Source: Luedemannella flava (GTDB lineage Bacteria; Actinomycetota; Actinomycetes; Mycobacteriales; Micromonosporaceae). Taken from it: 64,000 bases of DNA. The position numbers were made by a program, and so were the translations under genes. Below are positions 46,411 through 55,490 of the stretch, one piece after another. The DNA lies in the NCBI RefSeq assembly GCF_039528515.1, contig NZ_BAAALT010000003.1, positions 62,001 to 126,000 of the forward strand, in the 5' to 3' direction. The notes beneath the pieces are model-generated. The model worked only from the letters and a program-made list of their open reading frames with translations. It was not told the origin of the DNA and made no database searches. Every line of letters starts with the position of its first letter. Within the stretch, counting starts at the first letter, position 1.

Positions 46411-49400
46411 TTACGGAAGCGGCAGCGGACCCCCGTGCCCGGGCAGTCCCCGGTCGGGCGGGATCGGCTCCTCGGCGCCATCACCGGCGGCGATCCCGTG
46501 ACTGGTGGTCTGGCCCGCGAGGCGCTGGTAGTACGTCGACACGTGACCGAGTGCGTTGTTCGTCGCCGCCAGCAGGGTCGCCCCCGCCTGCTCGATGACC
46601 GCAGCCTCGTGGGTCTCGAAGGCCCGGATGCCCTCCAGTACGGCCGCCTTCAGGTCCCGCAGCAGTCCGACGTCGACGTGCGCGTACAGCCGGCACAGCG
46701 CCGCGACCCGGCGCGGGTCCTCGCCGCTGAGGAGCAGCTCCTTGACGGCCGGGACGGAGTGCCGGACCAGGGCCACGTCCGGCCGGGCCGCCACGGCGGC
46801 GGCCTCGGTGTCGAAGGCCCGGATGTCCTGGTGCGGGTCGCAGAAGCCGACGGTGAGCTGCCACAGGGCGCGCAGGTCCTCGTTCACCAACCCGTCGAGG
46901 TAGCTGACCAGGAACCGCCGGTGCGCCTCGACGACGTACTGCGCCTTGAACGGCGTCAGCTCGGCGGGGTCCTCGCCCGCCGTGGTGACCAGCGTCGTGA
47001 ACCCGTAGTCGGCGGTCAGCGCGTTCTCCATGCCGACCAGCAGGTACACGAACCGGACCCAGGTGCGGAACAGCTCCTCCAGCGGCAGCGAGCGCAGGCC
47101 CTCGGCGGTGAGCACGACGCCCCACCGGGCGTCGAAGCGCAGCCGGCGCAGCTGGCCGATCTGGTACATCGCGAGCTGGGCGTCGATCTCGGCGTGCGCG
47201 TGGTGGAGAACCTTGCGGTACGCCGCTGTCGCGTCGAGCCCGACGTGGTTGCGGATGATGTGCGGCCCGCCGATGTGCAGGTGCAGGAACTCGCTCACGT
47301 CGTACACCGCGCCGCCGACCGCCATCCAGTGGCCCGTCCCGGCGGTGTTGTGCCGGGCCAGGTCCGAGACCTCCAGGCGGGGACCCTGCTGGGCGTGGCC
47401 GAGGTAGGTGGTGAAGACGTCCTCGGCCAGCCGGCCGTCGGCCATGAGCTGGCGGATGAACTCGCGGCCGTCGCCGGGCACGATCCCGGTCAGCGCCTCG
47501 CGCACGGACACGGCGAACGGCGCGCTGCCGCAGATGTAGACGTGCGCGCCGCGACCGCCCTCCTCGACGGGTCGCAGCAGCTCCCACAGCGCGTCCGCGT
47601 CGGCCCGGATCACGTCGCCGACCCGACGGCGCTGGCCGGCGCCGACGACGTGCCGGGCGCCGTCGAACGTCACCGCGGCGTCGGCGCGGGAGAACGCGAC
47701 CGAGAGGGTCAGCCGGCCGGCTGCCGCCGCCGCGTCCAGCGGGGCGTGCTCGGCGAACTCCGCCGGCGCGCGTACTCCGAGGTAGAGAAGGTTGTGACCG
47801 GCGCCGGTGCGCGCGGCGACGAAGCCCAGGAACGGGGCGATCCCGGAGCCGGCCGCGAACATGACGACAGGCCGGTCGGGGTCGGCGGGCAGCCGGAACC
47901 GGGGCGTCGAGACGATCTGCAGCGCCAGCCGCTGCTGGCCGTCGACGCTGGCCCGGCGCAGGAAGTGCGACGCGGTGCCCTGCCGCTGGCGGGGGTACGA
48001 CCACGGGGTGTCGGCGGAGGTGTAGCCGAGGCCGGCGACGACCAGGCGCAGGGTGTCGGCGGCCCGGCCGGGCGGCGGGGCCGAGGCGATGGAGTAGAGG
48101 CGGAACGGCTCGGGCGGGACCACCGAGCAGAACGCGTCGTCGTCGCGCGGATCGGCCTTCCACAGCCGGGTGACGTCATACCCGCCCGCGTGCAGCAGGT
48201 TGAGGACGTCCCACAGCTCCCACTGGTCCTCCATGCGCGCGTCCACGACGCGCTGCCACGCGCCCACGGCCGTCAGCCGCACCAGCCGCTTCGCCACGTC
48301 CCGGCCGATCGGCCGCAGGCGGGCGAAGCGCAGCAGCGTCCGCAGCGGCAGCACGTCGACGTCGCCGTAGCCCTCCCGGCAGGCCACCGCCGCCTGCCAC
48401 GCGGGGCTGAGGCGGACCAGCTCGTCGCCCGTGGCCTGCAGGGCCGCGACCGTGCGGCGCACGAGCGCGTCGTCGTTCTCGGGCAGCACGCCGACCCGGT
48501 CGCCGGGCAGGTGGTGCACGCCCTGGCCGGCGACGTCGATGTCCAGGTAGCAGGTCCAGCGGCCGGAATCCCCGACGACCACGCGGCCGCGGCGGGCGGT
48601 CCCGAACACCACCGGCGGGCCCACGGGCGGGCGGCGCTCCTCGCGGACGACGGCCAGCTCGTTGTCGACCTTGTCCCAGGTCCGGTCCTTGAACAGGCCG
48701 GTGAACCGGGCCCCGGTCGTCACCTGCCGGCCGACCTTGAACGACACCTCCAGGAACCCGTACGCCTTGATGCGGTGCAGGCCCATCCAGCCGCGGTCGC
48801 CCACATACGCGTCGAGCATCGCGTTGTAGACGCCGCGCAGCGTCCGGCTGCGGGTGTCCTCGACGTACTGGCGCACCGACACCTCGCGCAGCGCGGCCAC
48901 CAGCTCCTGCCAGTGCCTCGGGAAGAACCCGGCCAGGTAGGTGCTCTGCTGGCCGACCACCGAGCCGTAGTCGCGGCGCTCCAGGAACGCGTCCAGCGCG
49001 TGGATCTGCGGCTGCGCGGTGCCGCTCGGGCTCGGCGCGCCGTCGAAGATCGGCACCCCGGCGGTGCCGACCGTCTTGGCCCACAGCACCTGGTCCAGCG
49101 GGTACCGGCCGCGGGGATTGGGGTCGATCTGCGGGTAGATCGCCTGGGTGACGTGGTGCAGCCGGTCATGGATCACCAGCAGCGACTTCTCCAGCGCGAC
49201 CGGGTCGTCCGCGACGACCGCCTCCTGAGCCTCGATCATCGCGCCGAGGACGGGCGTGAGCCCCATCGCGAACTCGGTGGTGACGAGGTAGAACCACTGC
49301 TCGGCCGCGTTGTCCCAGGTGGGCACGAGCAGGTCCAGGTTGGCCAGTTCGCGTGGGCCGGCCGGGTCGCGCAGCCGCCAGTTGTAGAAGAACAGGTCGA

Positions 49401-50112
49401 TGTAGGAGACGGCCGGGACCTTCTTGCCCAGCCGTCTCGACACGGTGGTCCACGGCCGCAGCAGCGACTCCGGCAGCGCGGCCGGCGGGTCGATCGCCAT
49501 GTACTGGTAGGCGTGCGCGAACACGCCGAGCAGCGTCGAGGCGCGCAACAGGTACGGGTCGGGCAGCGCCCCGGCCCGGGCGTCGAGGACCGGCATGGCG
49601 TCGAACGCCCGGCGCAGCGACAGGCGGCGGAACAGCTCCGGCAGCTGCACGATCATGTCGTCCCAGGCCCGGTGCGAGTCGGGGAAGGCCAGCAGCGGCT
49701 GCTCGGCCGGCAGGAACCCGTGCGCGAGCGACAGGAACCCGTCGAGCTCGTGGCCTACCTCGCGGTTGTGCGCCTCGGCGGCCGCCACCACGCGCCGCGC
49801 GGCGACGCCCTGCGGCCCGACCGGCCGCAGCGCGGTCATCTCGGCGGCGTCGAACATCCGCGTCGCCTCGGGATCAACGAACGACCAGCGCAGGTCGTAC
49901 CGGCCGATGCGCAGCCAGTCGCCGGCGGCGAGCACGCGGCGCGTCACCCGCTCGCCGTTGACGTACGTCCCGTTGGTGCTGCCCAGATCGGTGATCACCA
50001 GCTCGCGGTCGACGAACTCCAGCCGCGCGTGCTGTCGGGAGATGTTGCGGTCGTCGAGCGCGACCACCGCCGTCCCGCTGTCCCGGCCCAGAGTCGCCGG
50101 CAGTGGGCACAC
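46411..50112 (-). CDS. Five-module fusion: FHA, indoleamine-dioxygenase/PrnB-like heme domain, NADPH/FAD reductase, cytochrome b5, helical tail
   Basis: 1233 residues from the GTG at 50112. An FHA domain fills 1 to about 80 (GRDSG, ISRQHARL, LGSTNGTYVNG). Residues about 90-470 resemble the IDO/TDO heme superfamily, PrnB-like branch, with His446 in GWMGLHRIKAYGFLEVSFKVGR as likely proximal ligand. From about 500 to 875 is a CysJ/P450-reductase-type module: RLYSIAS (671-677, FAD), GTASHFL (712-718), FAAGSGIAPFLGF (752-764, NADPH) and YICGSAPF. No flavodoxin/FMN domain exists. Cytochrome b5 spans 912-990, with His946 (HIGG) and His970 or 971. The tail from 1000 is helical and unassigned. Electrons could run NADPH, FAD, b5, dioxygenase heme. 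FHA strand 1 appears encoded upstream of the GTG, so the true start is uncertain. Confidence 0.75.
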   Translation of the reverse strand: MCPLPATLGRDSGTAVVALDDRNISRQHARLEFVDRELVITDLGSTNGTYVNGERVTRRVLAAGDWLRIGRYDLRWSFVDPEATRMFDAAEMTALRPVGPQGVAARRVVAAAEAHNREVGHELDGFLSLAHGFLPAEQPLLAFPDSHRAWDDMIVQLPELFRRLSLRRAFDAMPVLDARAGALPDPYLLRASTLLGVFAHAYQYMAIDPPAALPESLLRPWTTVSRRLGKKVPAVSYIDLFFYNWRLRDPAGPRELANLDLLVPTWDNAAEQWFYLVTTEFAMGLTPVLGAMIEAQEAVVADDPVALEKSLLVIHDRLHHVTQAIYPQIDPNPRGRYPLDQVLWAKTVGTAGVPIFDGAPSPSGTAQPQIHALDAFLERRDYGSVVGQQSTYLAGFFPRHWQELVAALREVSVRQYVEDTRSRTLRGVYNAMLDAYVGDRGWMGLHRIKAYGFLEVSFKVGRQVTTGARFTGLFKDRTWDKVDNELAVVREERRPPVGPPVVFGTARRGRVVVGDSGRWTCYLDIDVAGQGVHHLPGDRVGVLPENDDALVRRTVAALQATGDELVRLSPAWQAAVACREGYGDVDVLPLRTLLRFARLRPIGRDVAKRLVRLTAVGAWQRVVDARMEDQWELWDVLNLLHAGGYDVTRLWKADPRDDDAFCSVVPPEPFRLYSIASAPPPGRAADTLRLVVAGLGYTSADTPWSYPRQRQGTASHFLRRASVDGQQRLALQIVSTPRFRLPADPDRPVVMFAAGSGIAPFLGFVAARTGAGHNLLYLGVRAPAEFAEHAPLDAAAAAGRLTLSVAFSRADAAVTFDGARHVVGAGQRRRVGDVIRADADALWELLRPVEEGGRGAHVYICGSAPFAVSVREALTGIVPGDGREFIRQLMADGRLAEDVFTTYLGHAQQGPRLEVSDLARHNTAGTGHWMAVGGAVYDVSEFLHLHIGGPHIIRNHVGLDATAAYRKVLHHAHAEIDAQLAMYQIGQLRRLRFDARWGVVLTAEGLRSLPLEELFRTWVRFVYLLVGMENALTADYGFTTLVTTAGEDPAELTPFKAQYVVEAHRRFLVSYLDGLVNEDLRALWQLTVGFCDPHQDIRAFDTEAAAVAARPDVALVRHSVPAVKELLLSGEDPRRVAALCRLYAHVDVGLLRDLKAAVLEGIRAFETHEAAVIEQAGATLLAATNNALGHVSTYYQRLAGQTTSHGIAAGDGAEEPIPPDRGLPGHGGPLPLP

Positions 50113-50161
50113 CCGCTCGTTGGTCTCGTGGGTGTGCCGATCGATGATGACCAGCCGGACG

Positions 50162-50605
50162 TCAGGAATGGTAGATCACCGCTCGGCACAGATCGGCCCG
50201 GGACAGCGTGCCCACGAGCGTGCCGTCGTCGACCACCGCAAGCCTGCGCAGCCCCCGGTCGAGCATCACCACCGCCGCCCGGGCGAGCTCGTCCGTCGAC
50301 CGGACCGTCGCCACGTCGCGCGCGACGAGCGGGTCGACCGGGCGCTCGGCGAGCGATCGGCCCCGCTCCAGGAAGATCCGGAACGCGTCGGCGAGCGTCC
50401 CGCCGCCGGCGGTCACGTCGTCGAAGCCGGGCAGCATCGCCCGGACGAGGTCCTCTTCGGACAGTGACCCGACGAACCGGCCGTCGTGGTCGAGGACCAT
50501 CAGGTGCCCGACCTCGGAGACGCTGACCATCTCGGCGGCCCGCCGGATCGTCGCGCCCAGCCGGACGTACGCCGGAAACGCCGTCATGACGTCGCTGACC
50601 AGCAC
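50162..50605 (-). CDS. CBS-domain pair protein
   Basis: 147 residues from the GTG at 50605, preferred because GGGAGG lies four to five bases upstream; a GTG at 50635 is the longer option. Two CBS motifs fill the protein: VSDVMTAFPAYVRLGATIRRAAEMV...GHLMVLDHDGRFVGSLSEEDLVRAML, and VARDVATVRSTDELARAAVVMLDRGLRRLAVVDDGTLVGTLSRADLCRAV. CBS pairs bind adenosine nucleotides and act as energy sensors. It is directly upstream of the FHA/heme-dioxygenase fusion, whose N-terminal coding appears to begin near its stop, so the two are probably co-transcribed. Confidence 0.9.
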   Translation of the reverse strand: MLVSDVMTAFPAYVRLGATIRRAAEMVSVSEVGHLMVLDHDGRFVGSLSEEDLVRAMLPGFDDVTAGGGTLADAFRIFLERGRSLAERPVDPLVARDVATVRSTDELARAAVVMLDRGLRRLAVVDDGTLVGTLSRADLCRAVIYHS

Positions 50606-50830
50606 GCCACCTCCCAGACCCGCACGATCGACCACCCTTGGCGAACAGATTCACGAATTGCGTGGAGCAGGGCGGCCGCGAGGCTCTGCGGCAGCGGTTG
50701 GATTTTATCGACGCCGCCGGGCTCCGGGCTGTCGGATGATTTGCGATTGCCCGGGGTCGATGGGCCTGTTCCGGCCGCCAGAGCCGCTACGATCACCCCT
50801 CCCGAAGATCTGGCCCTGGAGGTGTCCCCC

Positions 50831-51835
50831 GTGGCAGCGACGCGCGGTCGACGTTCGCCCGTTCTGCTCGTCGTCGGCGCCACGATGACTGTGGCGGCCC
50901 TGATCGCCGGCGTGGCGCTGACGCTGTCCGACGACGGGCCGGACGACCACGCGAACGCGAGCCCGCCGGCCACGGCCAACTCCGCGTCGACGCAACCGAC
51001 CAGGCCCACCACCGGTCCGACGGCGAAGCCGACGCCGACCCGTCCCGCGATGTCGCCCTATCCGGGCAACACGGGCGTGCCGGTGGGCTGGTCCCCGAAG
51101 CGCACCGTCAACGGCGACCTGACCGTCCGCAAATCGGGCCAGGTCGTCGAGGACTACCTGGTCAAGGGCTCCGTCATCGTGGCCGCCGCCAACGTGACGA
51201 TCCGCCGCACCCAGGTGGCGGGCGGCCAGATCACCAACGACGTGAACGGCCGGTGCAACAACGGCCTGGTCATCGAGGACACCTCGGTCACACCCCCGGT
51301 CGGCCAGGACCGGTCCAACGGCGGGACCAGCGGGGTCATCGGGCCGGGCGGCTACACCGCCCGCCGCGTAAAGATCACTAACCGCGAGGAGGGGTTCCGT
51401 GTCGGCGGCCGCAACGTCGGCTGCGGGAAGGTCGTCATCGAGAGCTCGTTCGCCCGCATCGTCCCGCCGCAGCCGTGCGGTGACTGGCACGGCGACGGCG
51501 TCCAGGGCTACGACGGCCCCGCGCTCACCGTCAGGAACCTCACCGTCGACTTCGTCGAGACGGGCGCGTGCGGGGGCACGGCGGCGTTCTTCTACCCGGA
51601 CGGCCAGGGCAACACGTCGGTGACGATCGACGGCCTGCTGGTCAAGGGTGGCGGTTACCCGTTCCGGCTCGGCACGCCCGGCAAGGTCAGTAACCTCATG
51701 ATTGTCAAAGACTCCTGGGGGTACGGGCCGATGGAGGTCAGCTGCGGCCGGGTCTCCGCGTGGTCGGCGCGCCTGGTCACGGTCGACGCGAACTACCAGC
51801 CCAGGACGGTACGGAGCCAACCGTGCACCCGATGA
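50831..51835 (+). CDS. Membrane-anchored or secreted right-handed beta-helix protein
   Basis: 334 residues from the GTG at 50831, with GGAGG eight bases upstream. An N-terminal hydrophobic segment (PVLLVVGATMTVAALIAGVALTL) is followed by a Thr/Pro/Ala linker to about residue 75 and a repetitive beta region: YLVKGSVIVAAANVTIRRTQVAGGQI, NGLVIEDTSVT, YTARRVKITNREEGFRVGG, KVVIESSFARI, ALTVRNLTVDFVE. The repeating V-I-X-N/R pattern marks a parallel beta-helix as in pectate lyases, and DWHGDGVQGY resembles their Asp-rich rung. Enzymatic activity is not established. Its TGA overlaps the start of the amidohydrolase. Confidence 0.75.
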   Translation: MAATRGRRSPVLLVVGATMTVAALIAGVALTLSDDGPDDHANASPPATANSASTQPTRPTTGPTAKPTPTRPAMSPYPGNTGVPVGWSPKRTVNGDLTVRKSGQVVEDYLVKGSVIVAAANVTIRRTQVAGGQITNDVNGRCNNGLVIEDTSVTPPVGQDRSNGGTSGVIGPGGYTARRVKITNREEGFRVGGRNVGCGKVVIESSFARIVPPQPCGDWHGDGVQGYDGPALTVRNLTVDFVETGACGGTAAFFYPDGQGNTSVTIDGLLVKGGGYPFRLGTPGKVSNLMIVKDSWGYGPMEVSCGRVSAWSARLVTVDANYQPRTVRSQPCTR

Positions 51836-53463
51836 CGGTGTTCGTCAACGGTTCTGTCTTCACCGGACACGGCCGGCGGTCCCGGCCCGGTGCGGTCGGG
51901 GTGCGCGACGGGCGGATCGTGTCGGTGGGGGAGCCGGCCGACGTCCTCGCCGCCGCCGGGCCCGGCGCCGACGTGGTCGATCTGGCCGGCGGCCTGCTCA
52001 TGCCGGGCTTCCAGGACGCGCACGCGCATCCGGTCTGCGCCGGCCACGCGATGCTCGAGTGCGACCTGCGCGCCCTGTCCACACCCGACGAGTACCTCGC
52101 CGAGATCGCGCGGTACGCGCGGGCGCGTCCCGACCTGGAGTGGATCACCGGCGGCGGCTGGTCGCTGGCGTCGTTCCCGGGCGGTACGCCGTCGCGGCAC
52201 CTACTGGACGCCGTCGTCGCGGACCGGCCGGTCGTGCTGCCCTGCCAGGACGCGCACAGCAGCTGGGTCAACAGCCGCGCGCTGGAGCTGGCCGGTGTCG
52301 ACCGGTCCACTCCGGATCCGCCCGACGGCCGCGTCGAACGCGACGAGCACGGCGACCCGTCGGGCACGCTGCACGAGGGCGCCATGTCGTTGGTCGGCCG
52401 GCTCGTGCCGGCGCCGTCCGAGGCCGACCTCGACGCCGGTCTGCTCGCCGCCCAGGAGCGCCTGTTCTCGCACGGCGTCACCGCCTGGCAGGACGCCATC
52501 GTCGGCGGCGGGTTCAACGGCTTTCCCGACCCGTACGCGGCGTATCTGCGGGCGGGTGCGTCCGGCGCGCTGCGGGCCCGCGTGGTGGGCGCGCTGTGGT
52601 GGGACCGGGAGCGCGGCGCGGAGCAGATCCCGGAGCTGATCGAGCGCCGGGCCGGCGGGCGTGCGGGTCGCTTCGCGGCGACCAGCATCAAGATCATGCA
52701 GGACGGGATCGTCGAGAACTTCACCGCCGCCCTCACCGAGCCGTACCGGGACGCGTGCGGGTGCGTGACCGCCAACGCGGGGCTGAGCTTCGTCGAGCCG
52801 GCGGCCCTGCGCGAGCACGTCACGCGGCTGGACGCCGAGGGCTTCCAGGTCCACTTCCACGCACTCGGCGACCGGGCGGTGCGCGAGGCGCTCGACGCGG
52901 TCGAGGCCGCCCGGGACGCCAACGGCCCCGGCGACCGGCGCCACCACCTCGCGCACCTGCAGGTCGTGCACCCCGACGACGTGCGCCGGTTCGCCGCGCT
53001 CGGCGCCGTGGCCAACATCCAGCCGCTGTGGGCCTGCCACGAGCCGCAGATGGACGAGCTGACCATCCCGTTCCTGGGCGGGCGGCTCGCTGCCCGGCAG
53101 TACCCGTTCGGTGACCTGTGGCGCGCCGGGGTGCGTCTGGCCGCCGGCAGCGACTGGCCGGTGAGCAGCCCCGACCCGCTCTGGGGCGCGCACGTCGCGG
53201 TCAACCGGGCGCTGCCCGGGCAATCCCGGCCGCCGTTCCTGCCGGGGCAGGCGCTCGACCTCGCCACCGTGCTCACCGCGTACACGGCCGGCAGCGCGTA
53301 CGTGAACCACCTCGAGCACGAGACCGGGACGATCGAGGTCGGCAAGGACGCCGACCTCACGGTCCTCGACCGCGACCCGTTCGACCACCCTGCGGACGAG
53401 ATCGGCGCGACCCGCGTCGCGCGCACCTACATGCAGGGCGAACTCGTATACACGGCCAGTTGA
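51832..53463 (+). CDS. YtcJ-type amidohydrolase
   Basis: 543 residues from the ATG at 51832, which overlaps the preceding stop (ATGA). Metal-site motifs run in order: MPGFQDAHAHP (H-X-H near residue 65), ATSIKIMQDGIVENFTAAL (Lys-bearing strand), QVHFHALGDRA, HHLAHLQVV, and AAGSDWPVSSPDPLWG with the metal Asp. An N-terminal strand domain (VFVNGSVFTG...VSVGEP) and its C-terminal partner (GKDADLTVLDRDPF) form the composite sandwich. YtcJ-like enzymes hydrolyse amides or carbamates, and the natural substrate is mostly unknown. Coupling to a beta-helix gene is unusual. It is the last gene before the low-GC insert. Confidence 0.88.
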   Translation: MTVFVNGSVFTGHGRRSRPGAVGVRDGRIVSVGEPADVLAAAGPGADVVDLAGGLLMPGFQDAHAHPVCAGHAMLECDLRALSTPDEYLAEIARYARARPDLEWITGGGWSLASFPGGTPSRHLLDAVVADRPVVLPCQDAHSSWVNSRALELAGVDRSTPDPPDGRVERDEHGDPSGTLHEGAMSLVGRLVPAPSEADLDAGLLAAQERLFSHGVTAWQDAIVGGGFNGFPDPYAAYLRAGASGALRARVVGALWWDRERGAEQIPELIERRAGGRAGRFAATSIKIMQDGIVENFTAALTEPYRDACGCVTANAGLSFVEPAALREHVTRLDAEGFQVHFHALGDRAVREALDAVEAARDANGPGDRRHHLAHLQVVHPDDVRRFAALGAVANIQPLWACHEPQMDELTIPFLGGRLAARQYPFGDLWRAGVRLAAGSDWPVSSPDPLWGAHVAVNRALPGQSRPPFLPGQALDLATVLTAYTAGSAYVNHLEHETGTIEVGKDADLTVLDRDPFDHPADEIGATRVARTYMQGELVYTAS

Positions 53464-53721
53464 ACCGATGGCGTCTCAGATTGCGTGCGTCACCGGCATC
53501 ATCTATTAGATCAAGATCAATGTGACGGTGACCTCTACTCCCCCAAACCGGGACGTGATGACCGCGCGCCACGCGCGTCGATCGGCCGGCCCAGGTGCTC
53601 GCGAGTGTCTGGGTAGCTTCCCGTGAACTTCTCCACGGTCGGACCGTACATTCGGCCAATGGTCGCGTCTGCTATTGCCAGCTAATGTAGGCGACCTAGT
53701 CAAGCTGGAACGAGGTCAGCG

Positions 53722-54237
53722 ATGGACGGCAATAGTCTCACCTTAGCTTTTTCGCTGCTGTCCGTTCTTCTGGCGGGAATCGCGCTTGCGCGAACATGGT
53801 GGCACACCAGCCGTGATGTCCGGATTTCGACAACTGCGACCGAGGTGCAAGTCGTTGCAGATTTGTACCGCCAGGTTCGCGAACCAGAATTTCTCGCACA
53901 CCTGAACGCGGTCCTCAGCTGTCCAAAGGATTTGAAGCTCGACAAGGGTTTCGAATCACTACCTGACCCGGTCAAGAAGAGCGCATACTCGGTTTGCTAC
54001 TTCTTTGAGCATCTCGGCGTCCTGATTGCCAACGAACTGATCCCGTCAGACACCATTCTCGCGACGATGTCCTCTCTCATGTCGCGCGCCTGGATCTCGC
54101 TCGAGGAAGCGATTACGGCGGAGCGCCAGTATCGTCAGCGGACCTATCCGCCTGACGTCAGTAGTACGTTCCTTCCGCACTATGAGATCGCCGTCCGGAT
54201 GGCAAAAGAGCGAGCTGCCAGGCTCAGTTCTTCCTGA
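53722..54237 (+). CDS. Membrane-anchored protein resembling DUF4760
   Basis: 171 residues. An N-terminal helix (LTLAFSLLSVLLAGIALARTWW) is followed by a soluble helical domain: EVQVVADLYRQVREPEFLAHLNAVL, SVCYFFEHLGVLIANELIP and ISLEEAITAERQYRQRTYP. The layout, a single membrane anchor with a helical cytosolic part containing YRQVREPEF and YFFEHLGVL, resembles small DUF4760-type proteins often found in defence or mobile contexts, but I am not sure of the family. It is 92 bases upstream of the first ligase gene on the same strand. Low-GC codon use matches the rest of the insert. Confidence 0.65.
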   Translation: MDGNSLTLAFSLLSVLLAGIALARTWWHTSRDVRISTTATEVQVVADLYRQVREPEFLAHLNAVLSCPKDLKLDKGFESLPDPVKKSAYSVCYFFEHLGVLIANELIPSDTILATMSSLMSRAWISLEEAITAERQYRQRTYPPDVSSTFLPHYEIAVRMAKERAARLSSS

Positions 54238-54329
54238 TTGAAGTGCACTTCAAATTCAGGAATTGACAAGAGCGAATCGCAGAGATATTCTCGATGTCCG
54301 TACATTACCGTGTTGTCCTCTAGTCATCG

Positions 54330-55460
54330 GTGGAGTCATCGACCAATCCGGGGGGCTGGCTCTTGGGGTGGCAGCTAGGAGTCGAAGAAGAGTTCTTCGT
54401 GGTCGATACAAATACTCTCCATGTTGCTCCGCTCGCCCCGAGTATAATCGACGCACTTCCGCCGCACATGCGTCAGTTTATTAAGCTCGAATTAACCCCA
54501 CTGCAGGTTGAGTTGGCTACGCCCATCTGTCGTTCGGTAGAAGAACTCGGGGTGGCGATAGCCGAACTCCGGCAGTACGCTGTCGACGCTGCGGCGAAGT
54601 TGGGTTGCCGCCTACTAGCGTCGGGGACGCCACCGCTCGACCGGGCGGGTCCGCCTCCGATTTCTGTCGGTGAGCGATACGCCGTTCTGCACCGTAGGTT
54701 CGGAAACCTTATCAATGAGCAGGGCACGTGTGGAACCCATGTTCACGTCGCAGTGCCGAATCTAGCTGCGGCGGCACGCGCGTGCTCGTACATAAGGCCG
54801 TGGCTGCCGGCGCTTGCATGTCTCACCGCTAACTCACCTTTTTACGAGGGGACAGATACTGGCTACGCGAGTTGGCGGACAGTGCTGTTGTCTCGATGGC
54901 CGACCATTACACCGCCGCCTCCGATGAATTCTGACCTAGACTACGCTCTTGCGCTGGAATCGCTGAATGCGCACGGTGTCGCGTTCAATCCGCAAACCGT
55001 TTATTGGTGGGTTCGGCCAGCACCGCATTATTCAACCGTGGAGATCCGCATTGCGGACAGCCAGCAGGACGTCTCGGCGGTTCTACTCTACGCATCTATT
55101 GCTGCCGCGCTCGTCGACGCGGCGCTTGCACCCGGTGCCACTAATGTTCCGGTCACGCTGGACACCGACGAGCTACGACTCGAGATCTGGCGGGCCGCCC
55201 GCTATGGAACCGAAACAATTCTTCGTTCGCCGGTGTCCGGACTGCGAGTAGGTTTCTGGCAGCTCTTTGACGAGCTAATTGCCACATTGGCCCCATACTT
55301 TGCGGCCACGGCGGACGCGGAGGCAATCTTCGGCCTCATCTCGGCGATGAGGGGTGCTGCCAATGGTGCGATACGACGGCGGGTGGCGCGTAATGGCAGA
55401 TATCTCAGCGACATTGCAGGTGAATTTGCTATCGACGGTCGAAAACGGACACCACACTGA
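54330..55460 (+). CDS. YbdK-type glutamate-cysteine-ligase-family carboxylate-amine ligase
   Basis: 376 residues from the GTG at 54330, directly after an in-frame TAG; no ribosome site is visible, and a TTG eleven codons later has a G-rich sequence before it. Family motifs are clear: QLGVEEEFFVVD (ATP-magnesium Glu residues), GTCGTHVHVAVPN, TANSPFYEGTDTGYASWRT and STVEIRIADSQ. These enzymes form gamma-glutamyl or other amide bonds through an acyl phosphate. YbdK itself is a weak glutamate-cysteine ligase, and relatives act in natural-product assembly. It is the first of two different members of this superfamily in the insert, separated by a UbiA-like gene. Confidence 0.88.
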   Translation: MESSTNPGGWLLGWQLGVEEEFFVVDTNTLHVAPLAPSIIDALPPHMRQFIKLELTPLQVELATPICRSVEELGVAIAELRQYAVDAAAKLGCRLLASGTPPLDRAGPPPISVGERYAVLHRRFGNLINEQGTCGTHVHVAVPNLAAAARACSYIRPWLPALACLTANSPFYEGTDTGYASWRTVLLSRWPTITPPPPMNSDLDYALALESLNAHGVAFNPQTVYWWVRPAPHYSTVEIRIADSQQDVSAVLLYASIAAALVDAALAPGATNVPVTLDTDELRLEIWRAARYGTETILRSPVSGLRVGFWQLFDELIATLAPYFAATADAEAIFGLISAMRGAANGAIRRRVARNGRYLSDIAGEFAIDGRKRTPH

Positions 55461-55490
55461 CGTAACGCCGGATCGCCGGGAGTTCCTTCA

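Noticed and set aside
46435..50526. A 1363-codon plus-strand frame opposite the FHA/heme fusion
   Set aside because: It is the complementary-strand shadow of the fusion, with repetitive Arg/Gln/His/Val composition and no recognisable domain.
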